In this document: one piece after another, positions 10,509 to 22,552 of the stretch
How positions within the stretch are numbered: position 1 is the first letter of the stretch
Layout: each line of letters starts with the position of its first letter
The notes under the pieces: generated by a model
The model's input: only the letters and a program-made list of their open reading frames with translations
Told to the model about the DNA's origin: nothing
Database searches by the model: none
Position numbers and translations under genes: made by a program
Assembly: GCF_002234675.1 (NCBI RefSeq)
Contig: NC_019867.2
Coordinates: forward strand, 28,819,166-28,883,165
DNA: 64,000 bases
Reading direction: 5' to 3'
Source of the DNA: Oryzias latipes
Lineage: Eukaryota; Chordata; Actinopteri; Beloniformes; Adrianichthyidae

Positions 10509-13500
10509 ATGACCGTGGAGTACCAAGTGACCGTTTCTACCGAGGACGTGGCCTTTGCTGGGACCATAGATGACGTGTACATCACCCTGGTGGGCCAGGA
10601 TGGCAGCAGTGAACAAGTGAAGCTGGATAAAAGCAAGTCTGCTTTCCACAGAGGAGATGTAAGTAGAAAGCATCGGTTTGTGTGTTTAAGAGCGCCCCCT
10701 GTTGCTGCACTGCTGTCAAAGTCTGCAGCAGAGGTTGTGTTTCTGCAGGAGGCAGAAAAAAGGAAGATCTGAGATGGTGATGAACGTGTTTTCTCTCAAA
10801 TCCAGGAGTCCACGTTCACTGTGACCTGCTCTGAAGACCTGGGACAGCTGCTGGAGATCCAGCTTGAAAAATGGGGATGGATCATCATCAAAGACAGTTG
10901 GCTTCCTGCAAAGGTGGAGGTGGAGTCTCCTGATGGAAAAGTCTACAGTTTTCCCATCTACCACTGGTTAACAGACAGCAAGAAGCACTTCTTCAGGGAG
11001 GGGGCAGGTCTGTTCCTCTCACATGCACTTTGCTGTCCACATGCTGTCCTCCAGAATGATCTGACCTGCTTCTGGGCTTTTCCTCTCTCCTCTCAGCTGT
11101 GCTGGACTTTCAGGAGACGAATCCTCAGATGATCAAGACGAGGAAGAATGAGCTGAAGAATCAGAAGAATCTCTACAGGTCAGAGTTCAGATCTTTAAAG
11201 ATGTTCTTTATGGTGATGCTCCATCATGATCTCAGCTCTGATGAAAGGAGCCACAGCTCCTCCCTCTGTTCACTGCATAGAAATACACTGAGCAGCTGAT
11301 CAATCAGATCAGGGTTTTAGATGAAGCCATCTTTGTTGTTGGACGTGTCCAGGTCCCTCTGGGATCAGGACTGCTCACAGCTGGCTGACCTTCCTCTGCT
11401 CTCTACTGTTCTGTTCTGCTCAGGTGGGCCGTTTACAAAGAGGGAATACCACTCTGCATGGAGGCAGATACCCTGAAGTCTCTGCCCCCGGATGACCGCT
11501 ACCCCTACACAAGAGAACTGGAGTTTAACTTCACAGCAGTGGCAGCGTAGGTGTCTGCTTCCTGATGGTGTGACATGTCAGAGTGACTTTGAGCTCAGGA
11601 AGTGACTGTAATGTTCTCACCCTGCAGGCTGGGAAAGCTGGGTTTGGAGGCGTGGTCTAATTGTATAGACAAGTGGAACAGCATGAGGGACATTGAACAG
11701 CTGTACGAGTGTCATGTGACCTCCATGTCAGGTACTCTCATTGATTCTTACAGAAAAAGAAATCCTTCCAAATACCATCAAAAATGTTACAGAGATGATC
11801 AGTGTAGTTTTTATGCAGATGGAGAGAATATTTGTGACAGAAAGACGCTCTTTCCAGAAACCACAGCTCTAGAGGGTCACTGTGGTGGACTGAGCAGTAG
11901 AAGGCAAGGACAGCAAACAATTTAATCAAAAATATTGAAATTCATTTTTCAAAAAGTGTAAATGGGCAAAAATGGGCCCTTAAAAGAGGTCAAAGCAACA
12001 AAGTTAACTCAAGCGTTTAAATGTAACAGAGGACAACTGAACAAACAAACCAACACAATTTAACTGATCTACCTAATTGCAAACACAAGGGAACATATAT
12101 AGTGGCTGATCAAACCAACTAGACACACAAGGGGGAACTTAAAAAGACTAAGACAAAATACAGAGAACAAACTAAACTAAAGTCCATCCTATAGTAAATT
12201 AACATACACAAATAAATGAAAATAAAGATCATCAAAATAGAAACTACAGTAAAGAAACACAGAAAGAGTTCCTTGTCCACTGGGTGATGGTTCAGTCCAA
12301 TTAGCTGCCTGCTGAACATAAGGCCTCTGCTGACTGGCATGCATTCTTGTGTCAGGCCTGACTTGATTGTTCCAGCAGCAGATGGCAGCAGCAGCAAGAA
12401 TGGTCCCCTCAGCACTGGTAACTCAAAGCATAACATCAAATTAATAAAGCAAATTATAATAAAGTCAACTGAAACATGTTAATAAATTTCATGATCAAAT
12501 GTGTGTTATTTTTGAAAAAGAAATCTAAAAGTATATGCAAACAAATAAAGTGAACAGATATATGTAGGGTGTGGTGCAGGAGGTTACTGCCCTGATGGTG
12601 TGGCAGCATAGGCAGCCATCACAGTCACACTTCAATACAGATCATTTCTAGTAACAAAAATCTGGTCAAGAAAGATGAATCCCTCCTTGAAACTGTTTGG
12701 AACTAGATAGGTAGGATACAGTTGATAAAAGTTGATACCCTTGATAAAAAGCTTGACAAATTTACAAAAAGAAAACTTCTGACATATATCCTTCAGCGTG
12801 GCAAATCCTACGTAATTTCTAAAACAAACAAAAAACGTATTAAACATATTTTCTGTATTTCAGTTGTTTGACGGGTTTTAAAACCTGAAATGTCTTTGCA
12901 GTGACTAACACTGTGTTCATAAAAGAGGACTTGTAGCTACAGAGCCTGTCCTGATCACATTAGAGGATTGTTTTCACCCAAAATAAGACAATATTCAATT
13001 TTTTAAAGATTTCACTAAATTTTAACAGGTTTGTTTTTGGAGAACGCCTTTTAAAAACAGATTTGTTTTGTCAGATTACGCCATGAAGCACTGGAGGGAG
13101 GACGCCTTCTTTGGCTACCAGTTTCTAAATGGAGTGAACCCGATGATGATCCAACGCTGTAAAACTCTCCCATCAAAGTTTCCTGTCCCCTTGGACATGA
13201 ACGTCAGCAAGTCTCAGCTCACTCTGCGGACTGAAATGATGGTAACAAGCTCCTGACACGCAGCAGACAGATTCTTCTCTGGTTTCCACATGAACGTGGT
13301 GCTAAAATCAACCCCTGTGAGTAACAGCGTCATCTTTCTCCCCATTCACAACAGAAAGGAAACATCTTTCTGTGCGACTACAACATTCTGGATGGGGTGG
13401 AAACAAACACCATCAATGGGAGGAAGCAGTTTCTAGCACCTCCGTTGGTCCTGCTCCACAAGAATGAAGATGATGAGATGATGCCTATTGCCATTCAGGT

Positions 13501-16500
13501 GAACAGAAACTTCAGGAAGGTTTTCCTCAGAAAAAGACATTTGTATTATTTCAACAAAAAGCTACAAGAACATGGCAGTTGGAGAAGAAGGAAGACTGGA
13601 GTCAGACATCTTTGTTGTTCTCTGACAGGACCAGGAGGCAGATCCTCCATGGATTTAATCATCACTTGACACTTGTTGATTTCTCTGCAGCTAAAACAGG
13701 AACCAGGAGAGGACAACCCCATCTTCTTCCCCACGGATTCAGAGTATGACTGGCTGTTGGCCAAGACGTATGTGAAGAGCGCAGACTCCAACCTGCATGA
13801 GCTCAACTATCACCTGCTGCGCACTCACCTGCTGGCTGAGGTGTTTGCGGTTTCTCTGCAGCGCAACCTTCCCAGAGTTCACCCTGTCTTCAAGGTACCT
13901 GAAGCTGATCCGTCACCATGTTGATGTACTCTTTCTGGATCTTCATAACTTTTCCTGTCTCCATTTCAGCTCCTCATCCGTCACACACGCTACACCCTGC
14001 AGATCAATGTCTTGGCTCGAAACTCGCTTATCTCAGAGAGTGGAACTATTACCCTGGTGAGTGAACTGCAGAAGATTTCTTCAGCATTTGTGGGTCATCT
14101 GAAGTCTCTAACTTTGCTTTAATTGCCTGTTTAGTACACAGCATCTGGTGGAAAGGGCATGCTGACCCTCTTGGACAGGAGTGTCTCCTCCATGAGCTAC
14201 AGATCCCTCTGCATACCTGATGACATCATTGATCGCGGCCTGGAAGATGTGCCCAACTTCTACTACAGGGACGATGGGCTGAAGCTGTGGAACATCATGC
14301 AAAGGTTGGTAGTTTCCATAACTAATGAAACATTTAGAAGCTGGGTTTAACATAAATAATGTTCAGAATCCTTTCAGGGCTGAAGTGACAAAAGAGAAAG
14401 TGCAGAATTCTGTTACTGCTGGGTCATTTTCTCGATGGGAAAATAGATTATGAGTTTGTAAAAGTTTGAATCATTAATTTATCCAATCATTCAACAACTT
14501 CCAAGACATGTTGGATTATATGGAAAGCCAAGAAGGTTCTAGAATGGATTAATTATCCAAAACCGGCAGAAACCACACCCACCACCAAGAACTAAATCAC
14601 TAACTAACCTATAGGACAGGGGTGTCAAACTCATTTTCACCGAGGGCCACATCAGTATAACGGCTGTCTTCAAAGGGCCAGATATAACTTATACATGTAA
14701 CTAAATGTAATGAAAAATAAACATAACTACTCCCTAATGTTAAATAACTGATTTTTTATTTACTATAACTTTTTAAAGTGACAATTACAGTTGCATAGAA
14801 AACATAGGTTTGCTTGTTTCTCTAGCATAAATCCTTTAGATATGAATAAATACACACAATTTTTATTCTAAGAAATTTAAAAGTATTATACATAAAATGA
14901 CAAGGCGGGCCACATTTGGCCCGTGGGCCTTGAGTTTGACACATGCTGTAGGACAGGGGTCGGGAACCTAAGGCTCGCGAGCCATATATGGCTCTTTTGA
15001 TGGTCACATGTGGCTCTCAGACAAATCTTTAATTCAAATTTTTTTTCTTCATTAGACCAGTCCTTCTCGTGCGCGATGCGATGTCAGAGGCGCGCAGTAG
15101 TAGCGGTGCTTAGAGAGACAAATCTGCGCCAGCACTAGTATAAGTTTAAAATTGTCTATTAATTCACAGAGTTTGTACCACCCGGAAACCTGTGAATTGC
15201 CGTGCCTAAAACTGCGCGCTCCCGTCTCTGAGAAAGAGCGCGCAGTTGCGGGGACGGGATGTGTGAGGGAGAAAGCAGAGGGTGGGGCTGAGGTGTTGTG
15301 GGGACAGGCAGCAGGTGAATCGCGCAGGGATTGTAAAAACGTAAAACCCACTGCCTGTCACTCACTGCAGCGTGTGAGTGTGTGTTTGGCTCCCCGTCTG
15401 CATGTGAGCAGTCTGTCTCACATCTACAAAACATTCATACCAACCTAAGATCACGATTAAAGTCTCAACGCCTGCATGAAGCAGAAACTCACCACGTAAA
15501 CCAGACTAGACCATCAGCAAAACTACCACGAGAAATACTCATCATTTATTAGAAACAGCATAACAATGGTATTAAAAAGAATCCACAGACTTATTGTACT
15601 TTAAAAAGGTTGAAATTACATCAAATGCACACATTCATTTGTATTTTAGTTTTAAACATATTGTCGCGGACTGAGTTGGATGGCTGTTGGGCCGCGTTAA
15701 AAGTTCTGGAGTTCATTGAACGCGTCAAGCAGAGATCTGATTGGCTCTCAGTTCTGTCGCTCAGCCTGTTGTTAGGTAATTTGGACCAATGGGGTTCAGC
15801 TATGGGCCGAATAAGGGAAACGGGAGGGCTGCAGCGGGAGCAGGGGAATATAAAGTTGGGAGACGCGCTCTCGTCTCGTCTCGGCGGGAGAGATTCAGGA
15901 GTTGCTGAATTAATTGTTCGGCGTTTGTTGCGGTCTGCAGTAATCGGAATAAAGAACCTTAAAAGAGGTTAAGTCTCCGTGCCTCAGTGTGGGAAAGGGA
16001 CACTACATTATTGTATGGCTCTTTCGAAATTACATTTCAAAATATGTGGCGTTTATGGCTCTCTTGGCCAAAAAGGTTCCCGACCCCTGCTGTAGGAGAA
16101 GCGGCAAACCTCATGAAGAGGCATTACGATTGGGATTAGAATATTCAAACAATGACAAAACACAATATACTGGACTCAAACTTCAGGTGGAAATGCATGT
16201 TGTTGACAGTTTGTGTTCTTCTCCAAGGTTTGTTCACGGCATCCTCAGCTTCTACTACAAGACCGACTGCATGGTCCAGAATGATGCTGAGCTGCAGAAC
16301 TGGATCCAGGAGATCTTTGAAAATGGCTTTCTGAGACGCAGTGAGACTGGTGGGTGGATTTTATGAAGTTGGAGATAAATACATTCCATCAGTTAATGGT
16401 TGATCTGATCTTAACCGCTGTAAGTGAAAACGTTTTTCCTCCTAATCCTCAGGAATCCCACAGAAGTTCACCACTGTGGCTGAGCTGGTCAAGTTTGTTA

Positions 16501-17280
16501 CCATGGTGATGTTCACCTGCTCTGCACAGCATGCCGCTGTTAACACTGGACAGGTGAGTCTTCATCATTCAAAAGAGATCCTGGTTTCTATGTGTGAGAG
16601 ATTTCTTGAAAATAAGGAGGAAATCTTCGACTGAAATCATCAGAGCTTTACTTTCTTATGAAGTTTACCTGATGTCCATCCTTTTCTTTAAAGTATCTGA
16701 GGCATATTTTTTTTTACCAATAATCCTCTTGGCCTCTGATTCAAATGCTACTTTTACTGCAGTATGACCTTTACGGCTGGATGCCCAATGGCCCCTCCAC
16801 CATGCAGGAACCCCCTCCAACCCATAAGGGTAAAGCAGATGAAGCCAGCTTCCTGTCCACTCTACCAGACGTTCAGACTACAGTACACATTTTGGCTACC
16901 GTCTGGCTGCTCAGTATGCAGTCCTCTGACGCGGTAAGAGAACAGGGGTTTTGATGCCATCTTAATTCTCTGAACCCTGATCACTTCAATCGTTGTTACC
17001 ATGGTGACACTCCAGAACCACCATGCACTGCAGGGAAGACCCAGTTTTCTTCCTGCTTTTGATAGAAATGTGTGACTGAAAATGTCTGTGTTCTCCACAG
17101 CGATACCTTCATGATTTTGTGGAGGAGCATTTCACCGAGGACTTTCCAAAGTACAAGGTCACCACGTTCCAACGAGATCTCATTAAGCTCAGTGAAGACA
17201 TCAAGTGCAGAAATGAAAATCTGAAGTTGCCGTACACCTTTCTGGACCCAAAGTTGGTGGAGAACAGTGTAGCCATTTGA
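10509..17280 (+). CDS. Animal lipoxygenase (ALOXE3/ALOX15B/ALOX5-like), complete
   Basis: Fourteen coding exons with GT/AG borders and consistent phase: 10509-10658, 10806-11007, 11097-11178, 11424-11546, 11628-11731, 13075-13241, 13355-13498, 13691-13894, 13970-14056, 14135-14304, 16228-16349, 16453-16553, 16763-16933, 17101-17280. They total 2007 nt, 668 aa. Residues 1 to about 115 form the PLAT/C2-like domain and the rest the catalytic domain. Iron ligands H365 and H370 (HLLRTH), H545 and N549 (HAAVN) and the C-terminal I668 are all present. The enzyme should dioxygenate polyunsaturated fatty acids. A408 in NVLARNS is the Coffa position, where Ala predicts S-type products. The C terminus ([17 protein letters not shown]) and HFTED favour the ALOXE3/12B/15B side over ALOX5, but the exact orthologue is uncertain. 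Intron 10 holds two hAT elements. Confidence 0.92.
11904..12632. mobile_element. Unclassified interspersed element in lipoxygenase intron 5 (unit 1)
   Basis: Runs from GCAAGGACAGCAAACAATTT to GGCAGCCATCACAGTCACAC. A diverged second copy outside the array spans 53128-55043, sharing segments such as CAATTAGCTGCCTGCTGAA and TCTGCTGACTGGCATGC. No protein or terminal repeat is recognised. The unit 2 copy is at 29396-30124. Confidence 0.6.
14617..14945. mobile_element. hAT-type MITE (unit 1)
   Basis: Starts CAGGGGTGTCAAACTCATTT and ends GCCTTGAGTTTGACACATG, a CAGGGGTGTCAAACTC-type terminal inverted repeat with a decayed right tip. The target duplication is CTATAGGA (14609-14616) on the left and CTGTAGGA (14946-14953) on the right, 8 bp with one mismatch. 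The unit 2 copy is at 32116-32444. Confidence 0.85.
14954..16089. mobile_element. hAT-type nonautonomous element, 1136 bp, unit 1 only
   Basis: Terminal inverted repeats are AGGTTCCCGACCCCTG on the right and its complement CAGGGGTCGGGAACCT on the left. Perfect 8-bp duplications CTGTAGGA lie at 14946-14953 and 16090-16097. It has no transposase frame. It contains a GC-rich hairpin (CTGCGCGCTC at 15212 and its complement near 15236-15245) and an LTR-like block at 15662-16007. Unit 2 has the empty site with a single CTGTAGGA (32445-32452), so the insertion is specific to unit 1. Confidence 0.92.
15662..16007 (+). other. LTR-like block inside the hAT element
   Basis: The block begins TGTCGCGGACTGAG and ends near GGGACACTACA. 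It contains TATAAAG at about 15849 and AATAAAG near 15950, in the order expected of a promoter and polyadenylation site in a solo LTR. I could not identify a clean target duplication, so this remains a resemblance. Confidence 0.3.
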
Positions 17281-17463
17281 ACCCTCAGAAACCTGTTGGT
17301 TTCCACAAATGGAAATTTCTTCAATTAGGACTTAGAAACTAAAGTTGCCTCTTTTCTTTTTCATAGGTCTTTGCACATCCACACATTCCTAATATTAAGA
17401 ACATAGATAACCATATTGATTTGATATGATTTATTGATTTATTTCAAGCATTGTAGTCAAAGC

Positions 17464-17469
17464 AATAAA
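17464..17469 (+). terminator. Polyadenylation signal of lipoxygenase copy 1
   Basis: AATAAA about 185 bp past the TGA, close to the unit junction. Confidence 0.7.
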
Positions 17470-17659
17470 GAATTTACACATTTTTATCAAACTCATTACA
17501 GAAATGTTGAAATGCATAGATTAAAAAGACAGAAAAACAAACAAACAAAAAAGTCACTTAAATCACATTTGCTTAATTAAATACACTGATCATTAACTAA
17601 ATTCAAGTAGAGCTTGATTTATTGCTTGAAAAGGAGTCAAAAGAAGCAAATTTATTTAA

Positions 17660-17712
17660 CCCTTGTGCTGTCCTATGACCCCACCCTTACATTGGCGTGT
17701 TCTCCCTACCAT
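17660..17712 (+). mobile_element. piggyBac-type MITE, left-end fragment (unit 2)
   Basis: Duplicate of 180-232, next to TTAA at 17656-17659. Confidence 0.7.
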
Positions 17713-18367
17713 AAATGCTAAAACAATAAACTAATTCAACTATGATCTAAGTTTCTCGCATCTTTTTGTCTAGTTTGTTCATTAATTAATGTTTTGAATA
17801 TTTGTTCTTTGTACCACAATATCACCATGAGAAACCTCAGTATGACTTCACAGTAAAGAAAACAGTTCTTTGTGTTTATTTTGGGTAAAGATAGAGAGAG
17901 TTTATAAGCCGGATCTTCTTGTTCGCTAAATATCCAAAATCATAGAAGTCTGTGGAGCCCAGAATCACTGTTCTCACTGTTGTCGAGTGGAGGGCCTCAG
18001 TTTATTAATGATAATCTCATATAATATAATCAGCTGCTTTAAATGTGGGTACTATTATTTCCAGTCATTGATAGATAAATGATGACTGAACAACCAAGAG
18101 ACGTGCATTGGGTAAGACTTAATGAGCCTGTCTTACAAAAAGGAGTTCCTCTACTCTGGATAAGAGTAGCAACTTTGAGGTCTGTTATCCAAAAATAATC
18201 CAAAGAGAGAGAGTGAAGCAAACTAGAGCAAATGCACGCAACAAATTCTCTAAGGCAGACAAAACACTTAAGGTAGAAAGGGATCACTTGCTCCCTTTCT
18301 ACTTCTCTGACCAGACACAATTAACATATTTTAATGTACTGGTATAATCATTTTGATTTACGATTAA

Positions 18368-18572
18368 CCCTTGAGCTATCTTAGATGACCCACCCTTACT
18401 TTGACGTGTTCTCCCTACCATGACAGAGGTGGATAAAGGTGGAAAGATTTCATATAGACTATGGACACCAGTGAAGATCAAGAAATCATTGAAGAAAAAA
18501 GGTTCAGAGCACTTTCTAGTGGGTCTAGATGACCCCACTTCCAATAGTAAAGTGCCTAGGATAGCACAAGGA
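18368..18572 (+). mobile_element. piggyBac-type MITE (unit 2)
   Basis: Duplicate of 868-1072. It has left TTAA at 18364-18367, and the left tip reads CCCTTGAGC rather than CCCTTGTGC. Confidence 0.8.
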
Positions 18573-18892
18573 TTACATCAAGTGATAGGCATACCTAACC
18601 AGGAGGTGGCCTCAGGGTAGACTTAGGACACACAGGAGTGATTCTGTCTCTGCTGGATGAAATATCGGATTTCAACAGGATCAGAATTCCTTTTATTGTC
18701 ATTGTTGCACAAGAAGCTTGTGACACAACGAAAGTCTCTGTGCTCTCCAGCTGTTTAAAGAATGATAAAAGTCAGGTTGACTATAGAATAAATATTAAAT
18801 ATAGAACTAAAAAGTTAAGAACAGAAAAAATGTAAAGTAAAAAAAACATACATTTATAGATAAATCATGTGTTGCACATAAACATTATCTCA

Positions 18893-19064
18893 CTTCCATA
18901 CTTCCTGAGGTCACCAGCAGCTTCCTTTCCAGGTTGTTCCTCCTGAGTTTTCTTAGGAAGCAGAGATGCTGGGCCTTCTCCACTGCCGCTGTGGTGTTTT
19001 CAGTCCAGGAGAGATCCTCAGTGATCTGCACGCCCAGGTAGCTAAAAGAGTGAACCCTCTCCAC
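18893..19064 (-). mobile_element. LINE reverse-transcriptase fragment (unit 2)
   Basis: Duplicate of 1392-1563, with the same minus-strand SYLGVQITEDLSW text. Confidence 0.7.
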
Positions 19065-19806
19065 GCATGTCTATTGATGTACAGTGGGAGTCTGAAACTA
19101 TACGTGATCAGACCCAACTTCTGATCATGTGATCAGATCAGGACATCTGTAGTCGCTGCACTAACCTCTTCGTGTTCATTTGTGTGCAGGTCCAAGGACA
19201 TTACTTTAGAAGGGCTTTCTCAAAAAAACGGTTTGGTTGTTTCTGAGATTGGAGCCATTTCTGTTTCACAGGGATGCAGTGACCTCAACTCTTTGGGTTT
19301 TTAGCAAAACAACCTCAACTTGTTGAGAACCACCAATGATTGTTTTCATGTTAAATTTCAGTTTTCTTACAGTTCAACCCTCCTCCTTTATCCGGGCTTG
19401 GGACCGGCAGAGTTCTTGTAGAAAGACACTCTGGCGGAGTTACTTTTTTTGTGTGGGAAGCCGGAGCACCCGGAGAAAAACCCACTAATGAATGGAAGAG
19501 CTCGCTAATTTAAAACTATCATGTGTTTGCAGTTTTTTTACATCATTTTTTTTTTGCCTTGTTTGGATTAGTCTAATTTTTTTTATTTTATTTTATTTGG
19601 GTAGTGAAAACAGTCAATCATGAAAAATAGAACATCAAGATGTTTACAAACTCATATTTTCTTTTTAACATCACAACCTAACATAAACAGGCAGCAGTTT
19701 CAAAAATAAAATAATAATAAAAAAAAGAAAGAAAAAAAAAAGAAAGAAAAAAAGAAAGAAAATCACCAATCAACCTTCATCACCAGCGACAAAAGGCTAT
19801 AACAGG

Positions 19807-19809
19807 TTT

Positions 19810-19872
<63 letters not shown>

Positions 19873-19875
19873 TTA
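19807..19875. repeat. (TTTA)n microsatellite (unit 2)
   Basis: About 69 bp of uninterrupted TTTA, shorter than in unit 1. Confidence 0.95.
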
Positions 19876-20371
19876 ACATTTCACCAGAACAGAGTTCAAT
19901 CCCAACAAAGATTAGTTTTATCCAGAACTGGTTGCCAGACTTTTTGGGATTAGTCTAATTTTTAGCTGACCTGTCACTATAATACAGAAGTACAATGTAC
20001 CATGTCGACGAGCTCATTTCCATTCTGTTAATAATATAGTAATTAATTTATTTTTTTAAGTTTATCTATCTTTTACTAATATTAAAGTACATTGTACTGT
20101 CAGTGACTTTATTCCCATTCTTTATATACACAGTTTTTTTCTATTTTCTATACTATTCTACTTTTAAACATTTTAATTACTAATACTAAAGTACATTCTA
20201 CTATTTCTGGCATCTTATCATGATGCTGTAACATCATCACCTCCTTCTGGGGATCAAAGTCCTATTTATTTCTACAGTATCTGTTTATACAGTAACTTGA
20301 ACACACATGGCCATTGGCTGAGGAGTTGATTCTAGAATTTACTTGAACCAAAAAACAAAAAAAAACAAAAT

Positions 20372-21520
20372 TTACTTGAGCCAAGGGTGAAGCAGAATCT
20401 GTTCCAGACTGGGGCGCCTTCTTGGGTTTTGGATGAAGCATTGCTTCATAAAGTCTTTGCAGTCTTTGGAAAGGTTTTGCCTGAGTTGGAGCTTTTTCTC
20501 CATGAGTTTAGTTGAATTGAAACGTTTGTTGTGGAGGCATTCAAACAGGACAATTCCCAGCTGCCACACTGTTGTGGGTCTAGCGCTGTACGTGTGTTCA
20601 TACCACCATTCTGGAGGGGCGTGAATCTCTGTTCCATAAAAGGTGGTGTATTCTGAATGTGACTCTGTGAAGCAGCTGACTCCAAAGTCAATTAAACGGA
20701 CTTGTGGGGCGCCTGAACTCATGTCTATCAAGATGTTTTCCACTTTGATGTCTCGGTGGAAAATCTTTTTGTCCTGAAGGGAAATGGCTGCTTTTATTAG
20801 TTGTTTCAGGATCATCTTGGCTTCTTTTTCTCCAAACCAATCTCTACACTCTTGAACGTAAGTCTGAAGATCCACGGCTGGCATTGGTCTCTCCAAAACT
20901 AAGATCAGCTCATGTGGCAGCACATACCAGTCTAGCAAGGCGATTGGTGCTCTGCTGCCAGCGGAGTGTGATGTTCCGCTCCTGAGCTTCAGCATCACAG
21001 CCACTTCCCCAGATATCTCTCTTCCCTTTTCATCCACGTGTTTGCAGTACTGGTATTTATTGGGGACGTGTTTGATGGCAACGTCCAAATGATCTGATTT
21101 GCGATAGCCAGCAAACACAGATCCGCAACCTCCTTCACCGAGTGGATGCAGTTCTACATATTTAGCCTCAAATCTAAGCTTTGGGTTGTCTTCTTCTGCT
21201 GGGTTTCCTCTGAATCTTTTGTCCAGCGGTTGTTCCAGATAGCTTGCTTTTCTCTTTCTGTTATGGTCAGGAATATAGAATGCAGATTCATCCTTTAGGG
21301 AAGGAAACTCAAGGTCCCTTCTTTTCTTTGTCGGTGTTGCAGATTCTTTGTCATAGTCAGAGATTTTCCTTTTGCCGCATCTTTGCTTGACTTTAGCATC
21401 ATCTTGAAATTGAACAATGACTTTTAGTGGGTCACTGTGAAATGGAGGATTTTGATGTTTGCTTCCAAGGAAAGCGACTTTCCTAAGAAAACTGCCCTGA
21501 TTTTGAAACATGGTTTTCAA
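20372..21520 (-). CDS. PIM-like serine/threonine protein kinase, copy 2
   Basis: Intact 382-residue paralogue of copy 1 with the same layout: basic N-terminal extension, Gly loop, K150, ERPMP hinge, HRD D257, DFG 278-280. By direct comparison it differs from copy 1 at eight residues. Five are in the N-terminal extension (H39Q, E41D, L44V, A49G, E55D), plus V242I and two in HNKRFNSTK versus HNKNFSSTK. None touches a catalytic residue. Changes cluster outside the kinase core, which fits a protein still under constraint, though recent duplication alone could also explain the similarity. It has the same upstream X-box/CRE-like block at 21652-21836. Confidence 0.9.
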   Translation of the reverse strand: MKTMFQNQGSFLRKVAFLGSKHQNPPFHSDPLKVIVQFQDDAKVKQRCGKRKISDYDKESATPTKKRRDLEFPSLKDESAFYIPDHNRKRKASYLEQPLDKRFRGNPAEEDNPKLRFEAKYVELHPLGEGGCGSVFAGYRKSDHLDVAIKHVPNKYQYCKHVDEKGREISGEVAVMLKLRSGTSHSAGSRAPIALLDWYVLPHELILVLERPMPAVDLQTYVQECRDWFGEKEAKMILKQLIKAAISLQDKKIFHRDIKVENILIDMSSGAPQVRLIDFGVSCFTESHSEYTTFYGTEIHAPPEWWYEHTYSARPTTVWQLGIVLFECLHNKRFNSTKLMEKKLQLRQNLSKDCKDFMKQCFIQNPRRRPSLEQILLHPWLK

Positions 21521-21651
21521 AAAGCTTTAACACTGAGAAGAGAAGAATATCAGTCTTTAAAAAGACTACGAAGGTCTTCCTCTTTCAGTGAAGGCTCAGG
21601 GGAGTCAACCTGACTTGGGTTAGCACGTGTATAAGTGGATTAGGTTGGCAG

Positions 21652-21836
21652 TGACATCATAAAGCAGTTGGTGACATCAGGTTGGCATTGTCATCAATGA
21701 TGTCATAAAGCAGTAGGTGACATCAATGTGTCTTGACTTGGGGCTATATGTCGTGTTGCCTAGCAACATGACTGTAAGGCATTATTAAAGGGTCTTTATG
21801 ATGCCCTAGAATCATTATGTCATGTTGCTAGGCAAC
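21652..21836 (-). promoter_or_regulatory. X-box pair and CRE-like octamers upstream of kinase copy 2
   Basis: X-boxes at 21755-21767 and 21824-21836 in inverted orientation, with the four TGACATCA-type octamers unchanged from unit 1. Confidence 0.55.
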
Positions 21837-22256
21837 AGAGCTTTTTTCTTAGGACAGAATAGGAAAGATACAACCAGTTACACAATTCATCGGTGTACCT
21901 TTAAACAAATTAACAAACCTAATTTACATAAGAAAAATTGAAAGTAATGAAGACACAATTTTATATGAGATTTGAATTATTACATATAAAAATGTGTAAT
22001 TACATGATGTTACAAAACCCTTTAACTAACATGAATAACAAACCCTAATATTATATGAAAACAATAAGTTTGCTCCTGGGGAAAAAGTGATTTTTTTTTA
22101 ACTCCACCCAAATACCTGCAAATGAAAAAAAAACCTTCATGACATCATTAAATCTGCTAATGGGAACAGTTTTGAAATATGGTTTGCTTTTGAACTGGGA
22201 GTCATTAAAAAATGAAAAATGAAACTCTGCCATTGGGAATTATTAGTTATTTTTGC

Positions 22257-22552
22257 AGCTCAGACTTCCCTCCTCCTTCCGCCCACTTCTTCCAGCACCT
22301 CTGGGGAGACCCCAGGGTGTTCTTAGGTCAGCCGACAGACATAGTCTCTTCAGCGTGACCTTGGTCTTCCCTGGGACCTCCACCCAGTGGAACATGCGTG
22401 GAACAATCCCCAGCGAGAAGTCCAAGAGGCGTCTGGACCAGATGCTTGAGTCACCTCAACAGGCTCCTCTTGACGTGGAGGACCAGTGGCTCTACTCCGA
22501 GGTCTCTCCAGGTGACCGAGCTTCTCACCCAATCTCTGAAGGAGGACCTGGA
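22257..22552 (-). mobile_element. LINE 3'-region remnant (unit 2)
   Basis: Duplicate of 4765-5060; no credible protein. Confidence 0.55.

Larger units (their letters stand above)
1..17480. repeat. Segmental duplication unit 1 (PIM-like kinase + lipoxygenase)
   Basis: This unit is repeated almost base for base from 17481. The first bases of the window (tttttatcaaactcattaca) recur at 17481 and 33239, directly after the lipoxygenase 3' UTR and its AATAAA signal, so the window opens at a unit junction. Unit 1 is about 1.7 kb longer than unit 2. Two differences account for this: a hAT insertion of 1136 bp plus its 8-bp target duplication, and 597 bp of lipoxygenase 3' exons that unit 2 lacks. Order inside the unit is kinase (minus), Ser/Pro-rich exons (minus), lipoxygenase (plus). 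Confidence 0.95.

Noticed and set aside
12119-12439. A hydrophobic 106-codon minus-strand frame in lipoxygenase intron 5
   Set aside because: It belongs to the interspersed element also present at 53128-55043, where the frame is broken.
15610-15972. A 120-codon frame in the unit 1 hAT element
   Set aside because: It overlaps the LTR-like block and has no similarity to a transposase or other family I know.
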